Shown: positions 50,196 to 58,811 of the stretch, piece by piece
Layout of the letters: the number at the start of each line of letters is the position of its first letter
Position numbering within the stretch: position 1 is the first letter of the stretch
Source of the DNA: Kofleriaceae bacterium
GTDB taxonomy: Bacteria > Myxococcota_A > Polyangia > Haliangiales > Haliangiaceae
Assembly (NCBI GenBank): GCA_018057825.1
Contig: JAGPCY010000002.1
Span: forward strand, 309,685-373,684
DNA: 64,000 nucleotides
Direction: 5' to 3'
The notes under the pieces: model-generated
What the model was told of the DNA's origin: nothing
Database searches by the model: none
The model's input: only the letters and a program-made list of their open reading frames with translations
Made by a program: the position numbers and the translations under genes

Positions 50196-51995
50196 TCACC
50201 GGCTCGCGGTCAGGTCGCGGAGGAGGCGGCGCAGCTCGGTCTCGGCCTGCGCGCGCAGCTCGGGCTTGCGCACGGCGTCGGGGTAGGGCGGCACCGCGTC
50301 GAAGCGGTGGCGCAGGGCTGCGGTCGCGTCGGCGCCCTGGCGGGCGACGGCGCGATCGAGCTCGGTCGCGACCCGGCCGTACAGCGCGCGCAGCGATAGG
50401 CCGGCGCCGTCGTCGGGTGGCGCGGTCGGCGCGGTCGGCGCGGCGTCAGGCGTCCGGCGTCGGGGGCGCGGCGCGGTATCGACGGCGGGCGCGGCACCGT
50501 CGTCGACGCCCATGCGTCGGGGTGGCGCGCGGTCCGGCGCGGTCACGACCTCGGCCGGCGTCGCGTCGACCACGGCGGGCGCGGCGTCGGCTGCCGGCGA
50601 CGCCTCGGCAGCGTCGGCCCCGGGCCCGGCGTCGAGAGGCGCGGTCGCCGCCGGGGTGAGCTCGGGCGCGGCCGGGTCCCCGGCCCACGGTCGCCAGCGC
50701 GACAGACCGAGTCCACCGAGCGCGAAGAGCGCGACCGCCGCGACCAGGGCGCGGCGCCGACGCGCGCCGGGCTCGCTCGAGCGCGGCGCGGGAGCGATCG
50801 GCGCGGGGGTGATCGCGACCGGCGCGGGAGCGATCGGCGCGGGGGTGATCGCGACCGGCGCGGGAGCGATCGGCGCGACCGGCCCGACCGGCGCGGCGGC
50901 CGACGGCACGAGCGGGTCTGGCACCGGGGCGTCCGCCGATGGCTCTGGTGAAGGCCGCGCGCCCGGCGGCGGCGCCAGGGGTGCGCGGACCCAGGCCGGC
51001 AGCACCGCCAGCGCCCGGTCGCGCTCGCCCGCCGCGAGGTGGCGGGCCAGCTCGAGGACCTCGCGGGTCGTGGAGGGGCGCTCGTCTCTGCGCTTGCGGG
51101 TCAACCACCGCACGACCACCTCGAGCACCGGCTCGATCGGCCGGTCGGCGCGCGACGCGATCGACGGCATGGCCGCGGCCAGGTTCTGCCGCGCGATCTC
51201 CTGCGGTGTGCCGTCGAAGGGCAGGCGGCCGGCCAGCAGCTCGAACAGGATGATGCCCAGCGCGAACAGATCTGTGCGGTGATCGAGCTCGTCGCCGGTG
51301 GTCTGCTCCGGCGCCATGTAATACGGCGTGCCGACCACCATGCCCTCGGTCGTCAGGCGGGTCGCGGCGTCGCCCTCGCTGACCAGGGCCAGCCCGAAGT
51401 CGATCACGCGCGCCACCAGCACGCCACCCTCGCGGTGGGTCACCATCACGTTGTCGGGCTTGAGGTCGCGGTGGACCAGGCCGCGTTCGTGGGCGTGCGT
51501 CAGACCGTCGGCGAGCTGGGCGAAGATGCCGAGGGCCACGGCCGGTGGTGGCGGCCCATCTTCGAGCAGCTCGGCCAAGGATCGTCCCTCAGCGAGATCC
51601 ATCGCGATGTAGAACAACCCGGCCGCGGTCTCGCCGACGTCGACGATGCCGATCACGTGGGGATGGTCGAGCCGGCTGGCGGCCTCGGCCTCGTTGGCGA
51701 GTCGGGCCCGGGCCTTGCGGTCGTAGCCGACCTCGCCGAAGGGCACCTTGATCGCGAACCGCCGCGACATGCGCACGTGGCGCGCACGGTAGACGCGGCC
51801 CAGCCCGCCGTCGCCGAGGACCTCCTCGATCTGGTAGCGCTCGGCCAGCACGCTGCCGACCAGCGGATCGTCGTCGGTCGCGATCAGGATCGCCCCGTCG
51901 TTGGGACACCGCCGATAGGTGCCGCGGAACACCGCCTGGCAGGTCGGGCAGCACGCGAAGCGCGGCGCCGCGGGGTCAGAACTCGACGCGGACAT
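50196..51995 (-). CDS. Ser/Thr protein kinase with N-terminal zinc ribbon
   Basis: 599 residues. Cys pairs at the start (CCPTCQAVF, YRRCPND) suggest a small zinc ribbon. Kinase domain about 50-315: LGDGGLGRVYRARH, FAIKVP, LVHRDLKPDNVMV, VIDFGLA, VGTPYYMAPEQ. Then an Ala/Pro repeat region (36-bp DNA repeat, APVAITPAPIAP in tandem, about 50800-50880), one membrane helix near residue 415 (ALVAAVALFALGGLGL) and a 150-residue Ala/Asp-rich outer part ending in a helical domain (LYGRVATELDRAVARQG). It overlaps the upstream gene by 20 nt and is the last gene of a three-gene operon. Confidence 0.9.
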   Translation of the reverse strand: MSASSSDPAAPRFACCPTCQAVFRGTYRRCPNDGAILIATDDDPLVGSVLAERYQIEEVLGDGGLGRVYRARHVRMSRRFAIKVPFGEVGYDRKARARLANEAEAASRLDHPHVIGIVDVGETAAGLFYIAMDLAEGRSLAELLEDGPPPPAVALGIFAQLADGLTHAHERGLVHRDLKPDNVMVTHREGGVLVARVIDFGLALVSEGDAATRLTTEGMVVGTPYYMAPEQTTGDELDHRTDLFALGIILFELLAGRLPFDGTPQEIARQNLAAAMPSIASRADRPIEPVLEVVVRWLTRKRRDERPSTTREVLELARHLAAGERDRALAVLPAWVRAPLAPPPGARPSPEPSADAPVPDPLVPSAAAPVGPVAPIAPAPVAITPAPIAPAPVAITPAPIAPAPRSSEPGARRRRALVAAVALFALGGLGLSRWRPWAGDPAAPELTPAATAPLDAGPGADAAEASPAADAAPAVVDATPAEVVTAPDRAPPRRMGVDDGAAPAVDTAPRPRRRTPDAAPTAPTAPPDDGAGLSLRALYGRVATELDRAVARQGADATAALRHRFDAVPPYPDAVRKPELRAQAETELRRLLRDLTASR

Positions 51996-52806
51996 CCGCG
52001 ATGGCTCCGGTCGGTAGCGGGGTGAGCGCCGCGCGCACCGGCGCCCGACGGGCCGAGCGCAGGTACAGGTACAGCGTCACGCCACCACCGAGCACCGCCG
52101 CCGCGGTCAGCACATCGGCGGCCAGGGCCCGGCGACCGAGCCCATCCCGGGTCCCGGCGTCGCAGCGGTCGGGCTCGCGCTCGCACCGCTGGTAGGTCGC
52201 GCGCGCCGACAGGCCGAGCCCGAGGCCGCCGCCGAGCGCCGCCAGCGACGCGCCGCCGAGCGCCCAGGTGGTCGGCGTCATGCGTCGGCGCGCCGTCGGT
52301 GGGACCGTCACCACCGGCGCCAGCGTCACCGGTCGGCTGCGCGGCGCGGCGTGGGGCAAGAGCCGGGCGGCGGCGTTGGCGAAGCGCTCACCGGCCCGGG
52401 CGTCGGCGGTGATCTCGAGCCGCGGCCGGGCCCGGATCTCGCCAGTGGCGAGCCCGACCCAGGTCGCGTCGATCGCGACCGCGTCACCGACCTGCACCAT
52501 CGACAGGAACAACAGCTCGGTGGCGTCGAGTCGCGTGGCGAGCTCGCGTAGACAGGTCGGGACGACCAGGCAGTCCTCGGGCAGACCGCTGGCGGGCAGG
52601 CGGCGCGCGACGTCGGCGCCGCCGATCGCGTCGACCTCGAGCGTGCGGCCGAGGGCCGCGGCCATCGCCGCGCTCAGCTCGGTGGCGCGGGCGCCGTCGA
52701 GGTTGGCGACCAGATCGACCACCACGGCCACCCGCGGCCGCGGCGCTGGATCAGCCGCGGCCGTACCGGTCGCCGCCAGCATCGCCAACCCGACGAGCCA
52801 CCTCAC
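51976..52806 (-). CDS. exported membrane protein in a regulator-kinase operon
   Basis: 276 residues from the GTG at 52806, which overlaps the stop of the FHA gene by 4 nt. Signal peptide (ending AAADP), an alternating strand/helix domain with a Cys pair (DCLVVPTC), then two membrane segments (about 173-195 and 220-245, the second LAADVLTAAAVLGGGVTLYLY). Its layout resembles the exported protein in the kinase operon at 33117-33935. It may sense an envelope condition for the kinase encoded next; that is inference. Confidence 0.75.
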   Translation of the reverse strand: MRWLVGLAMLAATGTAAADPAPRPRVAVVVDLVANLDGARATELSAAMAAALGRTLEVDAIGGADVARRLPASGLPEDCLVVPTCLRELATRLDATELLFLSMVQVGDAVAIDATWVGLATGEIRARPRLEITADARAGERFANAAARLLPHAAPRSRPVTLAPVVTVPPTARRRMTPTTWALGGASLAALGGGLGLGLSARATYQRCEREPDRCDAGTRDGLGRRALAADVLTAAAVLGGGVTLYLYLRSARRAPVRAALTPLPTGAIADVRVEF

Positions 52807-53624
52807 GCCTCGACCTCCGGCGCCGCGCTCAGGCGGTAGCCGACGCCGTGACGCGACTCGATCAGCTCAGGCACCCCGGCCTGCTCGAGCTTGCGCCGCA
52901 CCCGTCGCACCAGCTCGCGGACGTTTTCGCTGTCGGCCTCGTACGACCGGAACTCGAGGCGCTCGGCGACCGCCGACCACGACAAGTACGCGAGCTCGGC
53001 GCTCGGGGCGTCGCGCCGGGCCTCGGTGAGGAGCTGCAGGAGCTGGAACTCGAGGCGAGCCAGCTCGAGCCGGGTGCCGCCGACTCGCACCACCCCGCCC
53101 TCGACCCGCTGCGCCAGCTCGACCCGGGTGCCGGTCGCGGTGGTCACCGCGGCGGTAAACACCAGCCGGTCGCGCCGACTCGGTGCGGTGCGACCGGGTC
53201 CGGTCGCTGGCGACGCCGAGGTCAAGGCGCGATCGACGAAGTACAGCTCGATCTCGCCGAAGCCGAGCTTGGCCCCGTCCGTCACGGGCGCCGCCTCGAT
53301 CCGGACTCCATCGACATAGGTGCCGTTCCGGCTCCCCAGATCGACGACGCGCCACGACGGGCCGGCCGACTCGAGGCGAGCGTGTTGCGCCGACACCGAC
53401 GCGTGGAACAAGGTCAGATCGCAGTCGGCCGGCACCCGACCGATCACCGTCGGCGCGCCGATCGCCCACGCGGCGCCCCAGGCATCGACCATCGCGGCCG
53501 CGCCGGCCGCGCGCCGGTTGGCGATCTGCTCGGGCGTCAAGCCGCCCCGCCCGATGCCCTTGCGATGGCCATCGCACAGGACGCCGAGGGTCGCCGGCAT
53601 CGCACACAGGGCACACCGCGCCAT
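52803..53624 (-). CDS. FHA domain - winged-helix transcriptional regulator
   Basis: 273 residues from the ATG at 53624 (MARCALCAMPATLG), preferred over an ATG 33 codons upstream. Cys-rich start (CALCAMPATLGVLC) that may bind zinc. The FHA domain (about 55-135: VIGRVPADCDLTLFHASVSAQHARLE ... DLGSRNGTYVDG) binds phosphothreonine. The C-terminal winged helix (about 165-265, RLELARLEFQLLQLL ... VRRVRRKLEQAG ... SRHGVGYRLS) resembles OmpR/PhoB-type DNA-binding domains. It likely reads phosphorylation by the kinase encoded two genes downstream and controls transcription. Confidence 0.88.
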   Translation of the reverse strand: MARCALCAMPATLGVLCDGHRKGIGRGGLTPEQIANRRAAGAAAMVDAWGAAWAIGAPTVIGRVPADCDLTLFHASVSAQHARLESAGPSWRVVDLGSRNGTYVDGVRIEAAPVTDGAKLGFGEIELYFVDRALTSASPATGPGRTAPSRRDRLVFTAAVTTATGTRVELAQRVEGGVVRVGGTRLELARLEFQLLQLLTEARRDAPSAELAYLSWSAVAERLEFRSYEADSENVRELVRRVRRKLEQAGVPELIESRHGVGYRLSAAPEVEA

Positions 53625-53838
53625 AGCGCCGATCGTGCCCGCGGTCGGGACCGGTTGACAATCACCCCGGCCGAGATGCGGCGCGGGCGGCGGCGGGGGT
53701 CTCGAGGCCATCGATCTAACCATGCGGTGGTCTCGGCCGGCCGGCCAGAGAGGTGTCCGTGAGACGCGTGAGACCTCCCTCCCGGGTGACCTCCGTGAGC
53801 CCTGCGTGAGGTCCGCCCCCAGGTCGTCGAGATGGCGC

Positions 53839-53844
53839 TACCGT
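53839..53844 (+). promoter_or_regulatory. -10-like TANNNT box close to a start codon
   Basis: TACCGT ends 6 nt before the GTG at 53851, with no Shine-Dalgarno. It supports GTG 53851 over the longer frame. Confidence 0.4.
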
Positions 53845-53850
53845 CTGATC

Positions 53851-55341
53851 GTGTCTCGCTCGCGCTGGTTCATCGCGCTGCCCGCCGCCCTGGGCGCGTG
53901 CACGATCGTCTACGACGCCGACAACCTGCCGGCGCGCACCGACGCCCCCACCGTCGATGCTCGGCCCCTCGACGCCGACCCCAGCCAGCTCGCGCTCACG
54001 GCGGTCGAGCCCATGCGCCTCGACGAGGGCCTGGGCGCCGGTGGCGGACGCCCGGCGCTGGTCGTGCTGCGCGGCGCCAGCCTGGTCGGCAGCGCCACCG
54101 TCACCGCGGCCTTCACCGACGGACCCGGCGAGGTCCTGGTGGTGGGCTTCGACGCGCTCCCCGATGGCACCGAGGCCGGGGTCGCGTTGCGCCTGCCGGT
54201 CCTCACCGACCTCGGCGCCGGCGCCACGCGCACGCTGCGCCTGACCGTCGCCCAGGGTGAGGTCGAGCGTACGATCGACCTCATGGTCGATGGGCTCGAT
54301 GAGCTGCGGCTCGTCGGCCCGACCTTCGCGGCGCCGGCCGGGCCGCGGCGCTACGCGCGGATCGAGGTCGCCGGGGACGTCCATGTCACCGGGGGGCCGC
54401 TGATCGTCGAGGCCGCGGCCGACGTCGTGATCGCCGGTCGCCTCGACGGTGACGCCATCGGCGCGACCCCGGGGCCGGGCGGCTGCGCCGGCGGCCCCGC
54501 CGAGGGCGCGGGGGACTGCACCCCGGGCGGCGGTGGCGCGGGTGTGAACGGCGCGGTGCTCGGGCTCGGCACCGGCGGCGGCGGCGGCGGTGGCGGCTTC
54601 GGCGCGGCCGGCACCACCGGCAATGGCGCCGGCGCTGGCCCGGGCGGCGATGCCAGCGGCAACGACATGCTGGTGCCGCTGGTCGGTGGCGCGTCGCCCG
54701 AGGACAGCAACCGCGGCAACGGCGGCGGCGGCGGCGGTGGCGGCGCGCTGTCGGCACCCGGCGGGCGGGGCGCCGGCGGCGGTGGCGTCCTGGCGATCAC
54801 CGCGCGCGGAGACCTGCGGGTCGAGGGCGCTGGCGCGCTCGCCGCCGGCGGCGGCACGGTCAGCGGCGGCTCGGGCGGTGGCGGCGGCGGCTCGGGCGGC
54901 GCGATCCTCGTGCGGGTCGGCGGCGCGTTGACCGCGTCTCACGTGTGGCTGTCGGCGCCCGGCGGTGGCGCGTCGACCGGCTCGGGCAACGCCGGCGGCC
55001 GCGGCGGGGTCGGGCGGATTCGCGTCGACAGCGCGGGCGGCGACGTGGCTGCGATGGCGACCACCCCGACCGCGGTGCGCGGCCCGACCTGGCCTCTCGA
55101 CCTGCCGATCGTCGCCGCGTCCGCGCCGGCGGTGACGCTGACCGGCGAGCCCGGGCGCAGCTTCCCCCTGCGGCTCAACGACGCCGACGCCGGCACCGCG
55201 ACCCCCGGCGCCGGTGGCACCGCGGCGGTGACCGGCCTGGCCTGGCGGGTCGGGCACAACCGCCTGTGCGCGGTCGCGCGGCCCGGGCGCCTGGTCGCCG
55301 AGTCGCTGGCCTGCGTCGACCTGTACCTGACCGCGCTGTAG
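53851..55341 (+). CDS. Gly-rich lipoprotein
   Basis: 496 residues from the GTG at 53851, chosen because a signal peptide with lipobox (LGAC) begins there. A linker TDAPTVDARPLDAD follows, then a beta domain, and a ~200-residue Gly/Ala-rich stretch (runs such as TGGGGGGGGFG and GGGGGGSGG) with a right-handed-helix-like strand pattern (VEAAADVVIAGRLDG). Two paired Cys lie near the end (NRLCAVAR..LACVDLY). It resembles Gly-rich lipoproteins seen in myxobacteria. It is probably on the cell surface; the role is unknown. Confidence 0.75.
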   Translation: MSRSRWFIALPAALGACTIVYDADNLPARTDAPTVDARPLDADPSQLALTAVEPMRLDEGLGAGGGRPALVVLRGASLVGSATVTAAFTDGPGEVLVVGFDALPDGTEAGVALRLPVLTDLGAGATRTLRLTVAQGEVERTIDLMVDGLDELRLVGPTFAAPAGPRRYARIEVAGDVHVTGGPLIVEAAADVVIAGRLDGDAIGATPGPGGCAGGPAEGAGDCTPGGGGAGVNGAVLGLGTGGGGGGGGFGAAGTTGNGAGAGPGGDASGNDMLVPLVGGASPEDSNRGNGGGGGGGGALSAPGGRGAGGGGVLAITARGDLRVEGAGALAAGGGTVSGGSGGGGGGSGGAILVRVGGALTASHVWLSAPGGGASTGSGNAGGRGGVGRIRVDSAGGDVAAMATTPTAVRGPTWPLDLPIVAASAPAVTLTGEPGRSFPLRLNDADAGTATPGAGGTAAVTGLAWRVGHNRLCAVARPGRLVAESLACVDLYLTAL

Positions 55342-55445
55342 TCGCGGCGACCGCTCGGGCGCGGTCGCTGACGACGACGAGGCCGCGACTCGCGCCGCGC
55401 CGCGGATCGGTAACCCGCTCGCGGCGCGGCACGTCGAACCGAGGT

Positions 55446-56267
55446 ATGCGTGTCCCGCCATCGCTTTTCGTCGCCGCCGCGCTCGCCGCCTTGGCGCGCC
55501 CCGTCCTCGCCGAGCGGCGCGCGCCGACGCCGTGGCTCCGGCCCACGTTGGTCTATGAGATCGGGCCGGGCTACATCGCCCAGAACGATGGCCGCTACGG
55601 CGATCAGGGCACGCCGTATGACGCCGCCGACGTCGGGCAGCAAGACAACCTGGTCAACCTCGCGCGCACCAGCCTCGAGCTCGCCACCGGTCGCCACACG
55701 CTGGTGCTCTTGTATGCGCCGTTCGCGGTGACGACCGAGGTTCGGCTCGCCCAGGACCTACAGTTCCGCGACACCCGCTTCGCCGCCGGCACCGTGGTTC
55801 GACACCGCTATCTGTTCGATGGCTACCGGACGTCGTACCTGTATCGCGTGCTCGCTGCGCGGGGCCTCGAGTGGGAGGTCGGAGGCTCGCTGCAGATCCG
55901 CAACGCCGATGTCGCCTTCACGTCGGTCGCCGGCGATCAGCGCGCCAACCAGGACGACATCGGTCTGGTGGGCGCCGCCAAGACCCGCCTGTGGATGCGA
56001 TCGCGGCCCGACGGCGTCTGGGGCAGCGTCGAGGCCGACGCGTTCTCGACCTTCGGGCTGGTGTCGGGCGTGTCGGGCGGCATCTACGACGTCGGCCTCA
56101 CGATCGGGCAGCCGATCGGTCGTGAGGTGTCGCTCACCCTCGGGGGCCGCCTGGTCGGTGGCGGCGCGGAGGTCGAGGACCAGGCCATCGACAACTGGGC
56201 CAACTTCGTGTCGCTCTCGGCCGGTGTGCGGATCGAGCTCGACACCCTGGTGCGCGGCCGGCGATAG
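55446..56267 (+). CDS. outer-membrane beta-barrel-like protein
   Basis: 273 residues. Signal peptide ending ARPVLA-E, then alternating hydrophobic and polar strands with many aromatic residues (TRWLRPTLVYEIGPGYIAQN-like start, YRVLAARGLEWEVGGSLQIR, VSLTLGGRLVGGG) up to a C-terminal strand ending in VRIELDTLVRGRR. The pattern suggests a small beta barrel in the outer membrane. No motif gives a function. It follows the Gly-rich lipoprotein by about 100 nt. Confidence 0.7.
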   Translation: MRVPPSLFVAAALAALARPVLAERRAPTPWLRPTLVYEIGPGYIAQNDGRYGDQGTPYDAADVGQQDNLVNLARTSLELATGRHTLVLLYAPFAVTTEVRLAQDLQFRDTRFAAGTVVRHRYLFDGYRTSYLYRVLAARGLEWEVGGSLQIRNADVAFTSVAGDQRANQDDIGLVGAAKTRLWMRSRPDGVWGSVEADAFSTFGLVSGVSGGIYDVGLTIGQPIGREVSLTLGGRLVGGGAEVEDQAIDNWANFVSLSAGVRIELDTLVRGRR

Positions 56268-56268
56268 C

Positions 56269-56309
56269 AAAAATGCGCCGGGCGCACGCCGCGAGGGACG
56301 TGCGCCCGG
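56269..56309 (-). terminator. rho-independent terminator of the EF-G-like gene
   Basis: Perfect 10-bp inverted repeat CCGGGCGCAC (56278-56287) and GTGCGCCCGG (56300-56309), 12-nt loop. On the minus strand it is followed by CGCA and TTTTT, the form of an intrinsic terminator for transcription coming from the EF-G-like gene. On the plus strand it lies just after the outer-membrane-like gene and may also slow that transcript. Confidence 0.65.
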
Positions 56310-56337
56310 AAGGACGAAGGGGCAGGCAGTACGGGGG

Positions 56338-56393
56338 GGAGGCCGAGGCCGAGACCGAGACCGCGGCCGAGACCGAGACCGAGTCCGAGGCCG
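56338..56393. repeat. hexamer repeat array 6, GAGRCC type (short)
   Basis: About 9 units between the terminator hairpin and the stop of the EF-G-like gene, in the gap between two convergent genes. Confidence 0.8.
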
Positions 56394-56418
56394 CAGGCAC
56401 CTCAAGCCCTTCGGTGTT

Positions 56419-58455
56419 CTAGGCCGCGTGGAGTCGCGCGCCCGGTGGCACCGGCGCGTAGCCGGTCGGCTCGAGCACGAAGCGGCCACGGCCGTGGGTC
56501 AGCGCCGACAGCGCGCCGGCGTAGCCGAAGGACTCGGCGAGCGGGAGCTCGGCGCGCACCACCCGCGCGTCGCCGCGCAGGTCGAGCCCGAGCACGCTAG
56601 CCCGGCGTCGGCCGAGATCGCCGACCACCGCGCCGACGTCGCCGTCGCCGCAGGTGACCTCCAGCCGCATGAGCGGCTCGAGCACGAGCGCGCCCGCGGC
56701 GATCGCGGCGGCGTGGAACGCGGCGCGCCCCGCGACCTGGAACGCGAGCTCGCTCGAGTCCTTGGCGTGGGTCTCACCGTCATGCAACGTCACCGCGACG
56801 TCGACCACCGGGTGGCCGCCGGCGAGGCCGTCGGCCATGGCGTCGCGCACGCCGCGCTCGACCGCGGCCGCGAACGGTCGCGGCACGACCCCGCCGCGGG
56901 TCTGATCCGTGAAGACCAGGCCAGCGTCGCGCGGCGCCGGGCCGACCGCGATCGTCACGACCGCGAACTGCCCGGGGCCACCGGTCTGCTTGACGTGGCG
57001 GTGGGTGACCGTCGCCGCGCCGGCTAGCGTCGACCGGTACGCGACCCGCGGGCGGCCGCTGGCCACGGTCACGCCGTGCTCGCCGGCCAGGCGCTCCACC
57101 GCGATGTCGAGGTGGAGCTGACCCATGCCGGCCAGCAGGGTCTGCCCGGTGTCGGCGTCGGCCGTGACCCGCAGCGACGGATCGGCGGCGATCATCCGCT
57201 GCAGCGCGAGCGGCAGCCGCTCGCGGTCGTCGCGGGTCGACGGCTCGATCGCGACGGCGACGATCGGCGCCGGCGCGGTGATCGCCTCGAGGGTGATCGG
57301 CTGCGCCGGATCGCTGAGCGTGTCGCCGCCCGAAAGCGGCGTCGCCAGCACCGCCCCGATCTCGCCGGCCTCGAGGCGATCGACCTCGAGGCGCCGGGCG
57401 GCGACCAGCTGCACCAACCGGCCGACGCGCACGGTGCGACCCGCGCGGGCGGTGCGCACGGTCATGCCCTTGGCGAGCACGCCGCTGTACACGCGCACGA
57501 ACGTGGTCTGGCCGTGATCGTCGAACGCGACCTTGAACGCCAGGGCCGCGAGCGGCGCGGCGCGATCGGCGGCGCGCATCGCGCCATCATCGCCGACCAC
57601 CGGCGGCCGATCGCTCGGCGCCGGCAGGAGGTCGATCACCGCGTCGAGCAGCGGCTCGAGGCCGACGTAGCGGTACGCCGAGCCGCACGCGACCGGGACC
57701 GCGTGACCGGCCAAGGTCGCCGCGCGCAGCGCGGCGCGGATCGCCGCGGCGTCGACCGGGCGACCGTCGAGCACAGCGGCCAGGATGGCGTCGTCGTGAT
57801 CGGCGGCCACCTCGAGCAGGCGCTCGCGGTAGCTGCGCAGGTTGTCAGAGAGCGTGGCCGGATCGAGCGGCGTCACCACCGGCGCGGTGGCGGTGCCGTC
57901 GTAGGCCAGGTGCGTGAGCGCGATGAGATCGACGACGCCGGTCAGCGCGTCGCCAGTGTAGGTCGGCCAGGTGATCGCCACCGGCGCGGCGCCCAGGCGA
58001 GCGCGCAGCTCGGCCAGGCAGCGCGCCGGGTCGGCGCCGACGCGGTCGAGCTTGTTCACGAACACCAGGCGCGGCACCCGATGGCGATCGGCCTGCCGCC
58101 ACACCGTCTCGGTCTGCGGCTCGACCCCGGCGACGCCGTCGAGCACGACCACCGCGCCATCGAGGACGCGCAGCGACCGCTCGACCTCGATGGTGAAGTC
58201 GACGTGGCCAGGCGTGTCGATCAGGTGGACGCGATGGTCGCGCCAGTCACACGTGACGGCGGCGGCCAGGATGGTGATTCCCTTCTGTTGCTCGAGCGGG
58301 TGCGAGTCGGTGTGGGCGGTGCCATCGTGGACCTCGCCGGCGGCGTGGATGCGGCCGGTGTAGAGCAGGACGCGCTCGGTGAGCGTGGTCTTGCCGGCAT
58401 CGACGTGGGCGATGATGCCGAGGTTGCGGATGCGGTCGAGGGGAATTCTGGGCAT
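56419..58455 (-). CDS. fusA: elongation factor G paralogue
   Basis: 678 residues from the ATG at 58455 (MPRIPLDRIRNLG); the 35 codons upstream are low-complexity. All five domains of EF-G are present: G1 AHVDAGKTTLT (16-26), DTPGH, NKLDR, and domains II-V up to a short C-terminus. The switch I region differs from housekeeping EF-G: EVHDGTAHTDSHPLEQQKGITI in place of the usual ATMDWMEQE...RGITI, and the protein is a little shorter than typical (~700). It is probably a second, specialised EF-G (or a ribosome-protection/recycling factor). It is followed by a good terminator and preceded by a small minus-strand ORF. Confidence 0.88.
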   Translation of the reverse strand: MPRIPLDRIRNLGIIAHVDAGKTTLTERVLLYTGRIHAAGEVHDGTAHTDSHPLEQQKGITILAAAVTCDWRDHRVHLIDTPGHVDFTIEVERSLRVLDGAVVVLDGVAGVEPQTETVWRQADRHRVPRLVFVNKLDRVGADPARCLAELRARLGAAPVAITWPTYTGDALTGVVDLIALTHLAYDGTATAPVVTPLDPATLSDNLRSYRERLLEVAADHDDAILAAVLDGRPVDAAAIRAALRAATLAGHAVPVACGSAYRYVGLEPLLDAVIDLLPAPSDRPPVVGDDGAMRAADRAAPLAALAFKVAFDDHGQTTFVRVYSGVLAKGMTVRTARAGRTVRVGRLVQLVAARRLEVDRLEAGEIGAVLATPLSGGDTLSDPAQPITLEAITAPAPIVAVAIEPSTRDDRERLPLALQRMIAADPSLRVTADADTGQTLLAGMGQLHLDIAVERLAGEHGVTVASGRPRVAYRSTLAGAATVTHRHVKQTGGPGQFAVVTIAVGPAPRDAGLVFTDQTRGGVVPRPFAAAVERGVRDAMADGLAGGHPVVDVAVTLHDGETHAKDSSELAFQVAGRAAFHAAAIAAGALVLEPLMRLEVTCGDGDVGAVVGDLGRRRASVLGLDLRGDARVVRAELPLAESFGYAGALSALTHGRGRFVLEPTGYAPVPPGARLHAA

Positions 58456-58593
58456 GGCGAGTCCGAGGCGGACCGCGGGCGCGGTCCGAGGGAAGAGAGC
58501 GTGCGGCGCGCGGACGCACGGCGGCGCGCACCCGACGGGTGCGGCGGGGCGGGCGATCACCCGCGGACGCGATCGATGACGATCGGCCGCGGG

Positions 58594-58719
58594 CTAGCCA
58601 GCGGCGGGCGTGAAGGCCCAGGCCGCGATCACGAGGTCCAGCCGGGGCAGCTCACGCGCGCTCAACGCCGGCGCGAAGCGCGGGCAGAGCGGAGCGATGG
58701 GCATGAGCGGGCGCGGCAT
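58594..58719 (-). CDS. candidate small ORF (41 aa)
   Basis: 41 residues with normal GC-rich third positions: MPRPLMPIAPLCPRFAPALS then ARELPRLDLVIAAWAFTPAAG. A GAGG motif lies about 8-10 nt before the ATG. It sits between the DUF4157/amidase gene and the EF-G-like gene, on the same strand, and has one Cys and no clear membrane helix or leader motif. It may be a leader peptide for the EF-G gene or a chance ORF. Confidence 0.35.
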   Translation of the reverse strand: MPRPLMPIAPLCPRFAPALSARELPRLDLVIAAWAFTPAAG

Positions 58720-58811
58720 GACAAACCTCGAACCTCTCATGTACGGATCTGCGGCCGCACTGTCAACCACGGAGTTGCCCGGCGTCCATCGTCGCGCCGC
58801 GCCGCCCGCCG

